Shown: in pieces, positions 15,301 to 24,545 of the stretch
Numbering within the stretch: the first letter of the stretch is position 1
How the letters are laid out: each line of letters opens with the position of its first letter
Assembly (NCBI GenBank): GCA_021292105.1
Contig: CM037874.1
Span: 27,473,083-27,537,082, forward strand
Reading direction: 5' to 3'
Source: Anadara kagoshimensis
Lineage: Eukaryota; Mollusca; Bivalvia; Arcoida; Arcidae
DNA: 64,000 nt
Position numbers and translations under genes: made by a program
Notes under the pieces: generated by a model
The model's database searches: none
The model's input: the letters and a program-made list of their open reading frames with translations, nothing else
Told to the model about the DNA's origin: nothing

Positions 15301-16309
15301 GAATAAAAAGATACATATCAAATTGAAAAGTTACATGTCTGAATAAAAAGATACATATCAAATTGAAAAGTTACATGTCTGAATAAAAAGATACATATCA
15401 AATTGAAAAGTTACATGTCTGACTCAAAACTTACAGCTCTTTGATATTTTTTTCTTGATACACATGAAATTCACCATTCAAACAAAAAACCAAGCCTGTT
15501 AATACGTTAATCCATTAATGAACAAAATGAAAAATCTGAACAAAATTTAAAAGATGGAAAGAAAGATGCTATCTTGTCACCTTTATTTTCTAGAACTAAA
15601 TCACAGAAATTAAAAATTCTGATAAGTGTCCAGAAAAAAAAACTACAAAGTAAATATTGTCTAGTGAAGGATTATTACAGATACAATAGTTTTAATTATC
15701 ATTTGATACAATAGATAATCTGTTTTATCCTTCCTACTCGACCAGGTGTAATCGCCTGTTGTATTGGATTGCTATTATTTTTCATTATCTGTCACTGTTT
15801 ATCTCTATATATGTCATACATTTATTGATTTTTTGTTATTTTATAATTTTAACATATGTTTGACTAGATGATAATATTTATTGTAATTTTATGTTAAACA
15901 TTAGATTTAGACACACATTATCAAGTGTGTTCATACAACATTTAACAATCAATAGCATTATGATCTGTGATTTTGTATTCAGTGGAGTAGTTCGAGATAC
16001 ATTGAATAGTGGAAACTATAATATTCTTTATTTGGAGTAACATTGTTTCCATCCTTTGCTTTAATACCATTATAATACATATTATACGATCAGCTCAATG
16101 GTTAGATTTACATTAAAATCTCCTTCATTATTTTCATCTGATGTCAATGACACTGAAATAGTTTTTGTCATGCATTTTCCTAATTAAAAATCTGACTTGA
16201 ATATCAATATGTTTCAAGTACAAAGACCAAGAAATGTTTTCTCATTTGTTTGGCAGCAATGGGTCTAATTTTGCACTTTTAACCAAGTGCATTCCTTAAT
16301 TTGAAACTA

Positions 16310-16402
<93 letters not shown>

Positions 16403-16840
16403 AAACCTGTCTATAAAGGTCACCCTAGGGAACAAGTAAAAGTGGCCTTAATGGGCAGGTGGACTTTATATACAGGTTCAAATAATATGAATAAAGAACA
16501 ATGTGGATACAATTCTACTGGCCTTTATAAGCAGGTGGTCCTTATATAGAGGCGGCCTTTAAGGCAGGCTGAACTGTATATATATATCTTTTGACTGCTT
16601 TTCTGTCACCTACCCATCTGTACCTGGACCACTCAGAGCTGAGCTAAGACTTCTAGTACTTTTGACAGGCCTGTATGTGGTACTTTTATCAATAAGCTTA
16701 CCTTGCATATTTCTGATCTAATTCTGCTGGTGTAATGGCGGGAGAAGTTGGCGTAGATTTTCGGTTAAATCCAACAGTGCTAAACACTGACCCTGGACAA
16801 AGACTTGTCATGGTTTAACATATAACTCCAGAACTATGTC
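2027..16840 (-). CDS. Unrecognised basic, Pro/Ser/Lys-rich protein gene, 8 exons, 3' end outside window
   Basis: Assembled from splice sites and reading phase. Coding exons in transcript order are 16811-16702, 8093-7985, 6378-6332, 5846-5818, 4777-4649, 3489-3220, 2831-2684 and 2262-2027. All junctions are GT-AG, and the frame stays open through 359 codons with no stop. The protein begins MTSLCPGSVFSTVGFNRKS. It carries YNGRPWPPRSP near residue 40, a compact central part (residues about 120-280) with EWKNTKERPPLRFADGS, PRHHTSCLVPSD, AYRRSAERPFFPRSF and a helical EYEQYRRFIDAGRRRQY, then a Ser/Lys-rich disordered tail. The last donor at 2027 shows that at least one more exon lies at lower coordinates; I could not place it in 1-1,900. 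I recognise no enzyme or domain. Short Pro/Arg/Tyr-rich blocks and a neighbouring ciliary gene would fit an axonemal or sperm microtubule protein, but that is weak inference. Confidence 0.72.
2684..2831 (-). CDS. Unrecognised gene, coding exon 7
   Basis: 148 nt, TTTCAG to GCAGG|GTATGC. Encodes FYTMKEYEQYRRFIDAGRRR and a basic Ala/Pro/Thr-rich tail (residues 232-280). Confidence 0.75.
3220..3489 (-). CDS. Unrecognised gene, coding exon 6 (largest)
   Basis: 270 nt, TTTTCAG to AAAG|GTAAAA. Encodes residues 142-231 with PRHHTSCLVPSDPKAF, AYRRSAERPFFPRSF and a helical stretch ARIYSADHMKRLKQYQYNQL. This is the most conserved-looking part of the protein and the best query for a homology search. Confidence 0.8.
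3840..4145 (+). repeat. SINE with CTCCACCATCCC core
   Basis: Contains a decayed tRNA-like part (AGTGCCTCTAACCACC then TTAAATCCTA), followed by the body GTACTCCAGTTCCCTCCACC and AAGAATCTTGACTGGTACAT. The same body is at 24.12-24.31, 53.34-53.60 and, as a minisatellite, 11.27-11.61 kb. A diverged piece is near 2.49-2.65 kb. Confidence 0.6.
4649..4777 (-). CDS. Unrecognised gene, coding exon 5
   Basis: 129 nt with acceptor AATTAG and donor GCAG|GTAGG. Encodes residues about 99-141, including SPYYEPESETGLEWKNTK. Confidence 0.75.
5365..5538. mobile_element. MITE-like element, copy 1
   Basis: Ends are inverted (TACAGTCAATAAAGGCC and AACAGGTTAGACTGTA). Its body matches 16397-16578 closely, including the shared 18-mer CAGGTTCAAATAATATGA. 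It lies in an intron of the first gene. No coding potential. Confidence 0.65.
5818..5846 (-). CDS. Unrecognised gene, coding exon 4 (29-nt micro-exon)
   Basis: Acceptor AACTAG and donor GAT|GTAAGT. Encodes YPDPRRHSR between split codons. It is needed to keep the frame between exons 3 and 5, which supports it despite its size. Confidence 0.6.
5905..6150. repeat. Short dispersed element of the CCCCC-ended class
   Basis: Begins near GGATCCCCCACC and ends near GCTGGGGATAAA. The body reads GGGCCATAACTCC and ACCAAGTTTCGTGAAATGG, phrases shared in spirit with the elements at 6.9-7.9 and 40.1-41.4 kb. Ends are approximate. Confidence 0.45.
6332..6378 (-). CDS. Unrecognised gene, coding exon 3
   Basis: 47 nt, TTTTCAG to GACAG|GTAAAC. 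Encodes NSKLRGYSDPENEKD plus two bases (residues 74-88). Confidence 0.65.
6905..7905. mobile_element. Dispersed element with central 160-bp tandem repeat (5 copies)
   Basis: The left end AAATCCCCTAATGACGAAGG and right end CAGTAGGGGACTATG are inverted relatives. The marker ATGAGTTACAGATCAAG recurs at 7071, 7222, 7383, 7543 and 7703, giving units of 151-161 bp. A run of GTCCGTCTGTTCATCTGTC precedes the array. No long ORF. This matches the general design of non-autonomous bivalve elements with internal tandem repeats (pearl-like), a class assignment from memory. Confidence 0.6.
7985..8093 (-). CDS. Unrecognised gene, coding exon 2
   Basis: 109 nt between TTTCAG and AAAG|GTAAAT. It encodes RQPYNGRPWPPRSP, then VSGVYDISNCSTKL (residues 37-73). 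The preceding intron of 8.6 kb is full of repeats. Confidence 0.75.
8190..8280 (-). repeat. tRNA-like SINE head
   Basis: The minus strand reads GTCAAAGTGGTCTTAAGAGC, then GGGTTCTAATCC at tRNA spacing. No intact acceptor stem was seen. Confidence 0.45.
8827..9067. mobile_element. MITE with 3-bp TTA target duplication
   Basis: Terminal inverted repeats of about 28 bp (GGCCATATAAAATTAATTCC at the left; its near complement ends at 9067) flank an A/G-rich core. TTA at 8824-8826 and 9068-9070 is the apparent target-site duplication, as in PIF/Harbinger-type elements. A partial relative of the core lies at about 53.74-53.82 kb. Confidence 0.7.
9469..9723 (+). repeat. tRNA-derived SINE (GACATGGCCGAGTGG family)
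   Basis: Starts with a Ser/Leu-tRNA-like head (GGGCAGACATGGCCGAGTGG, box B GGTTCAAACCTC). It continues through GACTTGGAAATTTTCTGAG to GCTACAGAGGATGCTT. A second copy runs on the minus strand at 13009-13241. Confidence 0.65.
9725..10228 (+). repeat. Three tandem tRNA-derived SINE units (about 213 bp period)
   Basis: Heads at about 9728, 9939 and 10153 share GGTCTGGGTAGCTCAGTGG and box B GGGTTCGATCCC or GGGTTCGACCCC. The first two carry the same 130-bp tail beginning GCATTTTTTTCTC or GCATTTTTTCTC. The third is only the tRNA-like head. Anticodon-loop triplets differ (ATA, AAA, ATA-like) and acceptor stems have mismatches, so these are not functional tRNA genes. Confidence 0.75.
10858..11042. 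repeat. Diverged about 60-bp tandem repeat
   Basis: Three to four units with CAGTAAAACCTTGTTATAAT, TGCCCCTCA and TTATCACCACA recurring at about 60-bp steps. Confidence 0.5.
11200..11710 (-). repeat. SINE copy carrying the 30-bp minisatellite
   Basis: Flanks of the minisatellite read on the minus strand as SINE body (GACAGTTTTTCTGTTAGCTA, CTCCATCATCCTGGTACTCA). Outer ends are approximate. Confidence 0.5.
11265..11607. repeat. 30-bp minisatellite, about 11 units
   Basis: Unit of 29-30 bp: GGATGGTGGAGAAAAACTGA followed by GTACCAGCTA. Copies are almost identical. The unit's reverse complement (TACTCAGTTTTTCTCCACCA) matches the SINE core GTACTCCAGTTCCCTCCACC at 4.05 kb. Both strands are open in frame because 30 is a multiple of 3; this is not a gene. 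Confidence 0.85.
12299..12491. repeat. (GA)n microsatellites with duplicated flanks
   Basis: Two GA tracts (12299-12351 and 12468-12491) are each followed by GACAAGATGAACATCTCCAA or a near copy and preceded by ATCAGTTCCTCATTCTTTAA. This is a tandem duplication of about 165 bp whose GA tract length differs. Confidence 0.7.
12691..12708. repeat. Poly-C tract
   Basis: 18 C followed by an A run. It is a likely length-error site in sequencing. Confidence 0.7.
13009..13241 (-). repeat. tRNA-derived SINE, second copy of the 9469 family
   Basis: Reverse complement of the 9469-9723 element: the head TGGGCAGACATGGCCGAGTG ends at 13241 and the tail AGCATCCTCTGTGGAAGCC is at 13009. Confidence 0.65.
13362..13440 (+). 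repeat. tRNA-derived SINE head
   Basis: GTGGTAGCTCAGTTGAGAAA followed by GGGGTCCCAACCCTGG, tRNA-like but without a proper acceptor stem. Related to the minus-strand head at 15004-15068. Confidence 0.5.
15004..15068 (-). repeat. tRNA-derived SINE head
   Basis: The minus strand reads TAGCTCACATTGGTAGAGTG, then GGTTTCAAACCCTGG. It directly abuts the GAAAAGTTACA tandem array. Confidence 0.5.
15074..15436. repeat. Tandem repeat: 20-bp degenerate units passing into exact 40-bp units
   Basis: Left part: degenerate CTGAAAAGTTACAGGTCTGA. Right part (about 15257-15420): four near-identical 40-bp units of GTCTGAATAAAAAGATACAT plus ATCAAATTGAAAAGTTACAT. The 40-mer is a diverged dimer of the 20-mer, so the period doubled before the last amplification. 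Confidence 0.75.
16311..16399. repeat. (AC)n(AT)n microsatellite
   Basis: Long AC run followed by an AT run, immediately left of a MITE-like copy. Confidence 0.9.
16397..16578. mobile_element. MITE-like element, copy 2
   Basis: Same family as 5365-5538, with ends ATAGTCAAACCTGTC and CAGGCTGAACTGTA in inverted orientation. Flanked by AT repeats on both sides. Confidence 0.65.
16702..16840 (-). CDS. Unrecognised gene, first coding exon
   Basis: The start codon is at 16811-16809 and coding runs to 16702, ending in phase 2 with donor AAG|GTAAG. The 29 bases 5' of the ATG follow a strong acceptor (ATTTTTCAG at 16841 and up), so the transcript probably has an upstream non-coding exon. Encodes residues 1-36 plus two bases. 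Confidence 0.75.
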
Positions 16841-16989
16841 CTGAAAAATAAAATATTTAATCCTATCAAATATGACGACAGTGAATTTCAGAATCTGTTG
16901 AAAAATTTACTCTAAGTCTAAGTTAAATGCAAAATTTCCAAACCGTCTTTCTCAATGCAATGTTGTAACATTTGAGCAATATAAGTCAA

Positions 16990-17530
16990 AAATAAACATA
17001 CCATTTCATGTCCAAATCACAACCCCCAAGAGCAAAGTAAAAACATGAAAACTGGCAAATTAGGTTAAATACGTAAACTTCCACCAGAGAAGTGAGACCG
17101 GGTGTTAAGAAAATCAAACACAAACATACCGGTCCATGTTCAAATCACAATCCCAAATGTCAACCGCAAACATACCGTGCCATGTTCAAATCACAATTCC
17201 AAATGTCAACCGCAAACATACCGGTCCTTGTTGAAATCACAATCTCAAATGTCAACCGCAAACATACCGGTCCTTGTTGAAATAACAATTCCAAAAATCA
17301 ACCACAAACATACCGGTCCATGTTCAACACACAATCCCAAATGTCAACAGTAAATTCACCGGTCAATACACAATCCCAAATGTCAATCACAAATAAATCG
17401 GTCCTTGTTGAGCTCACAATCCCAAAAGTCAACCAAGTCAAAAACAAGGTAAAAAAACTCTAAAAACGGAAAATCAAGTTAAACAAGAACTTCCACCAGG
17501 CAAGTGAGACCATATGTCCTTAAAGGTAAC
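16990..17530 (-). repeat. Satellite-seeding module with a small 46-bp array
   Basis: On the minus strand two module copies (16990-17115 and about 17440-17530; each has AACTTCCACCAG on the plus strand) flank about seven 46-bp units at 17118-17430. Units start at 17125, 17171, 17217, 17263 and 17309. The unit, read on the minus strand, is the same monomer as the large array: GGGATTGTGATTTGAACATG then GACCGGTATGTTTG. Confidence 0.75.
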
Positions 17531-18264
17531 CACCTTCTGTCTAGCTACTGCCGCCACATGTGAAATGGTTCAGTTAGTTATATTTTATATAGCATGTTAT
17601 AAAAACGTAGTACCATTTTTTTTTATAAATGTAACATTTCCGACTTCATGCTTAAAGTATTTATTCCAAAAGAAGAAACTTCTTTTCCACGTGACAAATA
17701 AGACAATGCACTTCCATTGCTTGCATAATTTTCATGTAGCACATATCCTACCGCGTGAACCACGTTTTATGTAACAAGTCCATTAGACATTAACTAAAAT
17801 AACCCAATCAATAGAAACTGACCATACAGATACAATAAAAACTGACCATACAGATACGTGTACTAAATGACCACCGAATCAATATAAAAACTGACCATTA
17901 TGTACCTTTTCAATAACCAATCAACACATCATATAACTTGTTACAATTAGCTGAATAGCGACAATAACACTTAATGATATATAATTCATAATGTATACTA
18001 GTAGATCTACATCAGCTGTTATTGCTTAGCATTTCTATATCTGACATTGTTGGTGAACTATGTGGTAGAAAAGGCACACGATCTAGATTTAAGCATTGTT
18101 TGTTGTTTGAATAATTGGTTGTTACATTGGAATGCGATGGTTGGCGTTTTTATTTTACTTAACCAACCTGCTGAAATGTAAATCGTCTTAGAGCTTTAGT
18201 ATGTGCGCGTTTTAATAAAAATGTCGCCCTTTGTTTTTACTGACTCGTGTCTTTGTATATTACA

Positions 18265-18402
18265 TAAAACACAAACATACAGGTCTATGATAAAATCACA
18301 ATCCCAAAACAAAGTAAAAATTTGAAAATTGACAAATTAAGTCAAACACGTTAAGTTCCACAAGGGTAGTGAGGCCGACTGCTCCGGAAAGGTAGCACCT
18401 CT
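18265..18402 (-). repeat. Dispersed satellite-seeding module
   Basis: Contains one satellite-like unit (ACAAACATACAGGTCTATGA, CACAATCCCA) followed by GTTAAGTTCCACAAGGGTAG and GGTAGCACCTCTGC. Confidence 0.65.
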
Positions 18403-18863
18403 GCATTACACCCTTCGTTTTGCGTTGTTTGTCATTTTTGACAAAATATTTATGCATTTAAAATAATATAGTTTTGTCAAGAAATAAAAACATCTCTAGA
18501 ATCAAACATGTTACCTCTACAAGAAAGATTCAATATGGTTCTGGTCGCATTAGTTGAAAACTCTAGAGTGTGAGATTGCGTTATTGCATCGGCTTTCCGA
18601 GTAATAAACACCAATATCATATTTTAAAACAAGTCTTGAACATGACTACGTAAACTAAAGAAATTACAGAGCCCCACCATGACGCCATTTCACGGCGGCG
18701 TGTTTACAAAATATCTGGATTCGGATATGTATTTAATAGTCCATATAATTTGCTAATATGCATTTTCGAGGCTTTAATTGGATGAACAGGCTATTTCGTT
18801 TACATTATTAACAATGGTCTTAGACCGTCAAAGTTTAAATTTTCATAACCGTCTTATAATCAG

Positions 18864-18992
18864 AAACAAACATACTTATCCATGTCCGAATCACAGTCCA
18901 GAAGCAAAGTAAAAAATTTGGAACTGACAAGTTAGGTTAGACACGTGAACTTCCACCAGGGAAGTAAGGCCAGGTGCTTATACGGTAGCATA
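18864..18992 (-). repeat. Dispersed satellite-seeding module
   Basis: ACAAACATACTTATCCATGT, CAGAAGCAAAGTAAAAAA and GTGAACTTCCACCAGGGAAG in the same order as the other copies. Confidence 0.65.
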
Positions 18993-20097
18993 TTATGCAT
19001 TTATGTCTTGTCCCAGAACTACTGAACTTATTTCCAAGGAACAAAGTTCATACTCGCCCCGAGTTCATTGCATTGGGTTATACATTTCACTTGGCCTTCA
19101 CGTGCAAACATTGTTATCGTACGACTGCTTGAAGAGTTTACGCCTTGTCTTGAGAAAAGATTCAAAACATATGTTGTTAAATTGACAAGGCTTAGGGTGT
19201 CATCTAGACCTTAGGGCCAGCGCGCACGAAGATAATAGATGAGGCGAAGTTTGGGTGTCTAGTCACTTGCAATGAGTGCACTTGGTGCATTGAAGATTTC
19301 ATAGTGACTTATTAGATTAACATCCCCAATCAAACCGGTTTTTAAGCTGTTTTGGTTTACATTTGAGCTGTGGTTCAGGCCCAACAAATATGTTTCAGAA
19401 CATTGTCGAATGTATGGTTGTTGATTACATAAACTACTGTATTTCCATAAATTGAGTGCACATGGTTTTTATTTTTCTTTTAATTGAAAATGTTTCCATT
19501 AAACTATCAATAAAATGCATTTAAAATGCACTGACCTAACCAAATTAGATTTTTATTTAAAAACATTACTATCAGTTCTGTACATAGAGAAAGTGGAAAT
19601 TTGATCAAGTTTATACACCAATTGGGCCTTATTCAAAGTTACATCGGGGCATTTAGAGTCAGGTAGGTCATTGTTGCTCGGGTTTTTCCAGGTGTGATCA
19701 TCGTGAATATTCAAATTATGACATAAAGTTTATAGTTGTTCCAAGTAAGAAGGTACAGAAGGGATAATTTTGACATAGTCATATTTGTTTTGTTGAAAAG
19801 TTAAAAAATTGCTCTATGTACAGAATAAAGTTCACTTTTTCATGAATGAAACATATTTTTCCCTATTAGGTCAGTATATTTTGTATTAAGTTTTGACAAT
19901 TTTTTGTGGATTTGTTGGAAAATACGACTTTATTCTTGCATTTTCCATGTGCACTGATTTTTTGGAAATACAGTACACCGCTAAGCTTATTAAGCTTTGA
20001 ACAATCGGGTACTGAAAATCACAATAGCAAATTATATGAAAGCAAAACATCCAGTATCCAGTGCGAGTTGGACATCGGTCTTGTAATTTTACAATAA

Positions 20098-20320
20098 AAA
20101 ACACAAACATACAAGCCAATTCACGTCCAAACTAATTTAAGTTAAACACATTAATTTCGATCTGGCAAGTGAGGTCGGTTGCTCCTAAAAGGTAAGCATC
20201 TCTTGAAAATGGGCATGAGAGGGACATGGAACCATGGGATGTCAAATATATCCAGGATAATTTTGGATACAGACTCCATATTTATCAACAATATTATATT
20301 GTGGTGACGGTCATAAAACT
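20098..20320 (-). repeat. Dispersed satellite-seeding module, longer copy
   Basis: Starts with ACAAACATACAAGCCAATTC and keeps the far part GTCAAATATATCCAGGATAA and TCAACAATATTATATTGTGG, which is also at 24.33-24.40 kb on the plus strand. This shows the module is at least about 220 bp. Confidence 0.6.
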
Positions 20321-20879
20321 GTGATACAAATACGCCAAAGAACCTGTAGCACAGTAAACCCCAAGAGGAAGTTTTCAATTACATCTGTATCTGGATTTTA
20401 GTAACAAAATGTAGCGTCATTAAGGATTTTTAACAACCTAAACAGTTGCAACTTAAGCATTCTATATATGACAACAAATAGAATACACAATGTGTTCACG
20501 AACAAACAAGTTAATAACAAAAAATCCAAAATGATGAATGGCATTGTTATTGATGTGGAAGTTGGAGTTTTAAAATGCACCCAGAGGATTTGAACACGCA
20601 CAGAAATATCATATCAATAATATTACTGTCTCTGTGTGACGTTAACATTGACAATACATTTACCTTTCATTTATCAAAACTGTTTTCGATTTATTTACAT
20701 CGATTTTTGAAAAGTTATTTATTTAAATATTAAACTTAGTAAACATTCCATACCTTTTATCTCTCGTATTTGACAAACAAACACGCTAAATAACGCGGAT
20801 AATTTACATAAAAATCAATAACGCCACTGTGCTACTGTTTATATCAATTTCAAATACAACTAGCTGTTGTCTAAACTTA

Positions 20880-20960
20880 CCGCACGAGTTCATTTGCTTG
20901 CACACAATGTAGATCTAAGAGTTGTATTCAACAGAAATTCTGGATGAATATTGTCCAAAA
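20880..20960 (-). other. Candidate 5' UTR exon of the unrecognised gene
   Basis: On the minus strand a perfect donor (GTGCG|GTAAGT, exon end at 20881) follows a short leader. The coding exon at 16840 has a free acceptor and needs an upstream partner. Joining the two would place a very short upstream ORF (ATGAACTCGTGC) in the leader. The outer boundary is arbitrary and the assignment is inference. Confidence 0.3.
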
Positions 20961-23480
20961 ATTTTATTTTAATTACCCTTATATAAATGTTAATATGTGC
21001 CAGTACACAATGCGTTCGTAAAAAAATGAATATACCACATATACTCAAAAATATCTAAACTTATACATTTTGTTAAGAGTGAAGAGTTTATGTTCTTGTT
21101 TTATTTTTGTAATATTTTTGTTTTAGACTTGCGATTATCTTCGAACAATGGTACATTCACCATTTAACATAAAAACATTTCAACTTAAACGTTTTTATTT
21201 TTATAGAAGTAAGTTAAATTGTATACGCAATACTATTTCTATTCGTGATTTTAGAAGTTAAAAGTTTTAATTGTACATGACACAATATAACTTATATTAT
21301 TCACAATTAAAAACTGTTCACAGGCATAAGAAATCAGTTGGCGAGTTACAGAGGAGAGCCACATTCCATCAGCAGTGGCAAACTGTCCGGACAACCGTGA
21401 ACACATGCCAAAAGTCAATGAATAATGGACTTCTGTATAAACATAAATACGGCTTATTTTTAAGTTTATTTGATGTACATGTACCACGACTTGAATTTGA
21501 ATAACTTTATTCTCTACCTTGACGTAATAAATACTTTAAAATAGTCATTTAACATCCTGCATAATTTCTATAGACATTCAAATTAAACACATTAAAACGA
21601 AGCTTGCTGAATATCCGCTTGATTAATTATGAAAAATAAAAAATGTTGTTTCTTAATTTAGCGAAACTTGTACATAAAAAGATAACTTAAATGCATGCAT
21701 CGTGAGATCTATAGACCTATGCTTAAAATGTATACAAGTTTATGCACTTATATTATGTAGACACAAAATCAATGCATACATAGCACTTAATTTTAAGATA
21801 ATGCAAATAAATAAATACTTACTTGAAATTAAGAAATATTACAAATATGAAGTCAAGAAGTTGTTAATTTTCAGTTTTTGCTTTCAAATATATCCTATAA
21901 AACCTGACTTATAAGAAGTCTTTTTATATCACCTGGGGGCCGCCATTTTCAAACTTTAGGTCTCCAATGGTTTCGTCTTACTACAGGTAGACTGGCTGTG
22001 ATCGAGCGAGCTATCGGGTTGATTATAACTTTAAGTCTCGGCGTTAACATAAGTTTAACAAACTTCACAAATGATTGAATAGACTTTATAATAGCATTTA
22101 ACTATTTATGTTTAATTATAAACATAAAACAACTTGTAACAAGCATGACAAGTGGGGTCTTCTTTAAATCGGAAGGACTTCCATTTGTACCCTCGAACTA
22201 AAATTTTCAAGTTTTACTGAAAAAGCATAAATGTCACGGAATGGAACCATTTTGAACATTTAACTTTTCAAAAAATTACATAGAATGTAATGGGTGTAGT
22301 TCATATAAAAATAAGTACTTTCTTTTTATTTCTTAATATTTAAAACATTTATGTAATTAATGATTTGTTTTACGGAAAAGTTTTCTGATTTTTGTGTGGT
22401 TTTAATGGAGTTTACACTCCTTTTGGTAAGCGTTAGGGACCCAAACTTGCATTGTATGCGGTGAGACTCTGGTCACTCGCTATGATGCCAATGATCAAGT
22501 GGGGGTTCAAAACCATAAGTAAAAATAAACTGTAAATTAATTAAAATTACGATAGATAAACCCATTAACTTTAAGTATCCTTTTGAAATACCAGTACATT
22601 TTTCATGCATTTGTTAATATTCTCCGGAACGTTTCAAATGCCTTTTACCGGCGACATTTAAATGTCGGTGCTTTTACTTACGCTCTTGGTTAAAAAACAT
22701 AAGACAAGTCTAATATTTAGAATAAAAATGCAACTGTATCCAATCTTTTTGAAATTTAAAAGAAGGTATAGCTTCTTTTGCCAAAAACTTTTAAAATATT
22801 TCATATCTTTCACCATTTTACTTACCTGTACTGTAAACGTTTCAAGGTATAATTCCAAATTAAGGCAGGGTTAAAATCCAATCATATCACACCTGAGGAG
22901 GACTTAGATAAAACGTGTAAATCCAGGTGAAAATGATTATATTTTACTGTCGCTTATAGATACCATTAATTCATTTTGATTTCGATTTGTTTAAATTGTC
23001 GTCACATGCCCGCAACCAGATAAGTAGAATTATCGATCTATTGATTGATTTTTTTATATCCCAATCTAAAGGTCCCTGCAGCGCATGTCACATTAGGACA
23101 TTATCTGGCAAAATTATAGGATGAACGAATTAACTGATTAACCTACCCCTGAACGTATAGACTGCAGGTTATATATTCAAATATGTAATTAACTTAATTA
23201 AATTAAAATAATGACATGAAGTTCAAAGAATTGCGCCAGACTCCATCTGGTTAAATACCTCAACTTTACAGGTATTGCACACTAATATATATCCACACGA
23301 TTTGGAAGACGCATATACAGTCCAGACCTGTTGAACGTATAACATCGAGCTAACGAAAAAGCTTGGGTGCTGAGTGTTCGAGATATGTATAGTGGCCAAT
23401 AAGTTGTCGAGAAATAGATAACAGCTACCGAAAATCTGTCTAGATATAGGTAAGGAGGAACCGTGATAAGCTGTCAATTC
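20961..23480. other. AT-rich intergenic sequence
   Basis: No exon or long ORF is supported. It holds an imperfect 80-bp hairpin near 22875-22955 (AATCCAATCATATCACACCT against AGGTGAAAATGATTATATTT). Several short ORFs on both strands look random. Confidence 0.5.
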
Positions 23481-23487
23481 TGGCACT

Positions 23488-23655
23488 AATTTGTTTGGTA
23501 ATATAGTTTTTCAGCAAACAATCGGTATACCAATGGGTACAAATTGTGCAACACTGCTTGCTTTATTCTTATGAAGCAGAATTTATGCAGAACCTTGTTA
23601 AATCTGGAGAGAAGACTGTCGCCAAATCATTCAACTCAACATGTAGATATATAGG
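23488..23655 (+). pseudogene. Truncated reverse-transcriptase fragment
   Basis: In frame it reads NLFGNIVFQQTIGIPMGTNC then ATLLA. After a small deletion that shifts frame it reads LYSYEAEFMQNLVKSGEKT and AKSFNSTCRYI. GIPMGTNC...LL and the approach to the catalytic YIDD are reverse-transcriptase landmarks, resembling Penelope-like elements of invertebrates from memory. The fragment stops exactly before DD and is replaced by the dispersed satellite-seeding module. It is dead. Confidence 0.65.
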
Positions 23656-23885
23656 ATTGCCCTGGATATATTTGACGTCTCATAGTTCCATGTTCCTTTC
23701 ACACAATTTTGATTACACACGTGGCGGGTGTAGCTAGCTAAACAGTAGGTGCTTACCCTTCCGGAGCACCCGGCCTCACTTCCCTGGTGGAAGTTCACGT
23801 GTCTAACCTAACTTGTTAGTTCCAAAGTTTTTACTTTGCTTCTGGATTGTGATTCGGACATGGATTAGTATGTTGGTTTTTTGAT
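23656..23885 (+). repeat. Dispersed satellite-seeding module
   Basis: Begins CCCTGGATATATTTGACGTC, passes GTAGGTGCTTACCCTTCCGG and CTTCCCTGGTGGAAGTTCAC, and ends with one satellite-like unit (GGATTGTGATTCGGACATGG ATTAGTATG). Confidence 0.7.
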
Positions 23886-24117
23886 TAGTTAAGCGTTAAT
23901 TGCACTGTATACGGATACGCTTCCTACTTTGTGTTCCATGCATGTACATGATACCTTAGTACCCTGGGTCCAGTTGCACAAAGCTTAATTTAAGTTAATC
24001 ACTAATTAAACCATAATTTGTAATTCGTTTAGTGTTGTGCTAATTAATTTTTAACCACTGATTAGCTCTAATTCTGCTTTGTGCAACTGGGCCTTGTATT
24101 GTCACACTTACAATGGA

Positions 24118-24320
24118 ATCTTCTCTTAGTGGTGCCAGAGTAGTCTAGAGCTCACGTTGGTTCTAATCCCACTCAAATCCCATAGCTATAGTGTGATAAA
24201 AGTTCGTCAGTTTGCCTAATTTTGTGGTTTTCTGGTATTCTAGTTCCCTTTACCATCCAAGAACCTGCCGCCTCGATATTGGTGAAACACCCTGACTGGG
24301 GCGTAAAACAGTATTGCAGT
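24118..24320 (+). repeat. SINE of the CTCCACCATCCC core family, diverged
   Basis: A tRNA-like head (AGAGTAGTCTAGAGCTC, GGTTCTAATCCC) is followed by the body TCTAGTTCCCTTTACCATCC and CACCCTGACTGGGGCGTAAA. It immediately precedes the module that leads into the large array. Confidence 0.5.
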
Positions 24321-24545
24321 TTTATGGCCGTCATCACAATATTGTTGATAAATATGATGTCTCTGTATCCAAAGTTACCCTTGATATATTTGACGTTCCT
24401 TTCATGCCCAATTTTATTCCACGGGTGGTGGGTGTAACTAGCTTAACAGGAGGTGCTTAGCCTTTTGGAGCACTCGGCCTTCACGGCCTCATTTTTCTGG
24501 TGGAAGTTCGCGCGTTGTAACTAATTTGCCAGCTTCAAAGCTTTT
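24321..24545 (+). repeat. Dispersed satellite-seeding module joined to the large array
   Basis: Contains AATATTGTTGATAAATATGA, CCTTGATATATTTGACGTTC, GGAGGTGCTTAGCCTTTTGG and CTGGTGGAAGTTCGCGCG in the order of the other copies. Its terminal unit continues without a break into the 45-bp array. Confidence 0.75.

Noticed and set aside
16301..16549. 82-codon ORF with His-Thr and Ile-Tyr runs
   Set aside because: Reads through an AC/AT microsatellite into a MITE; no gene structure.
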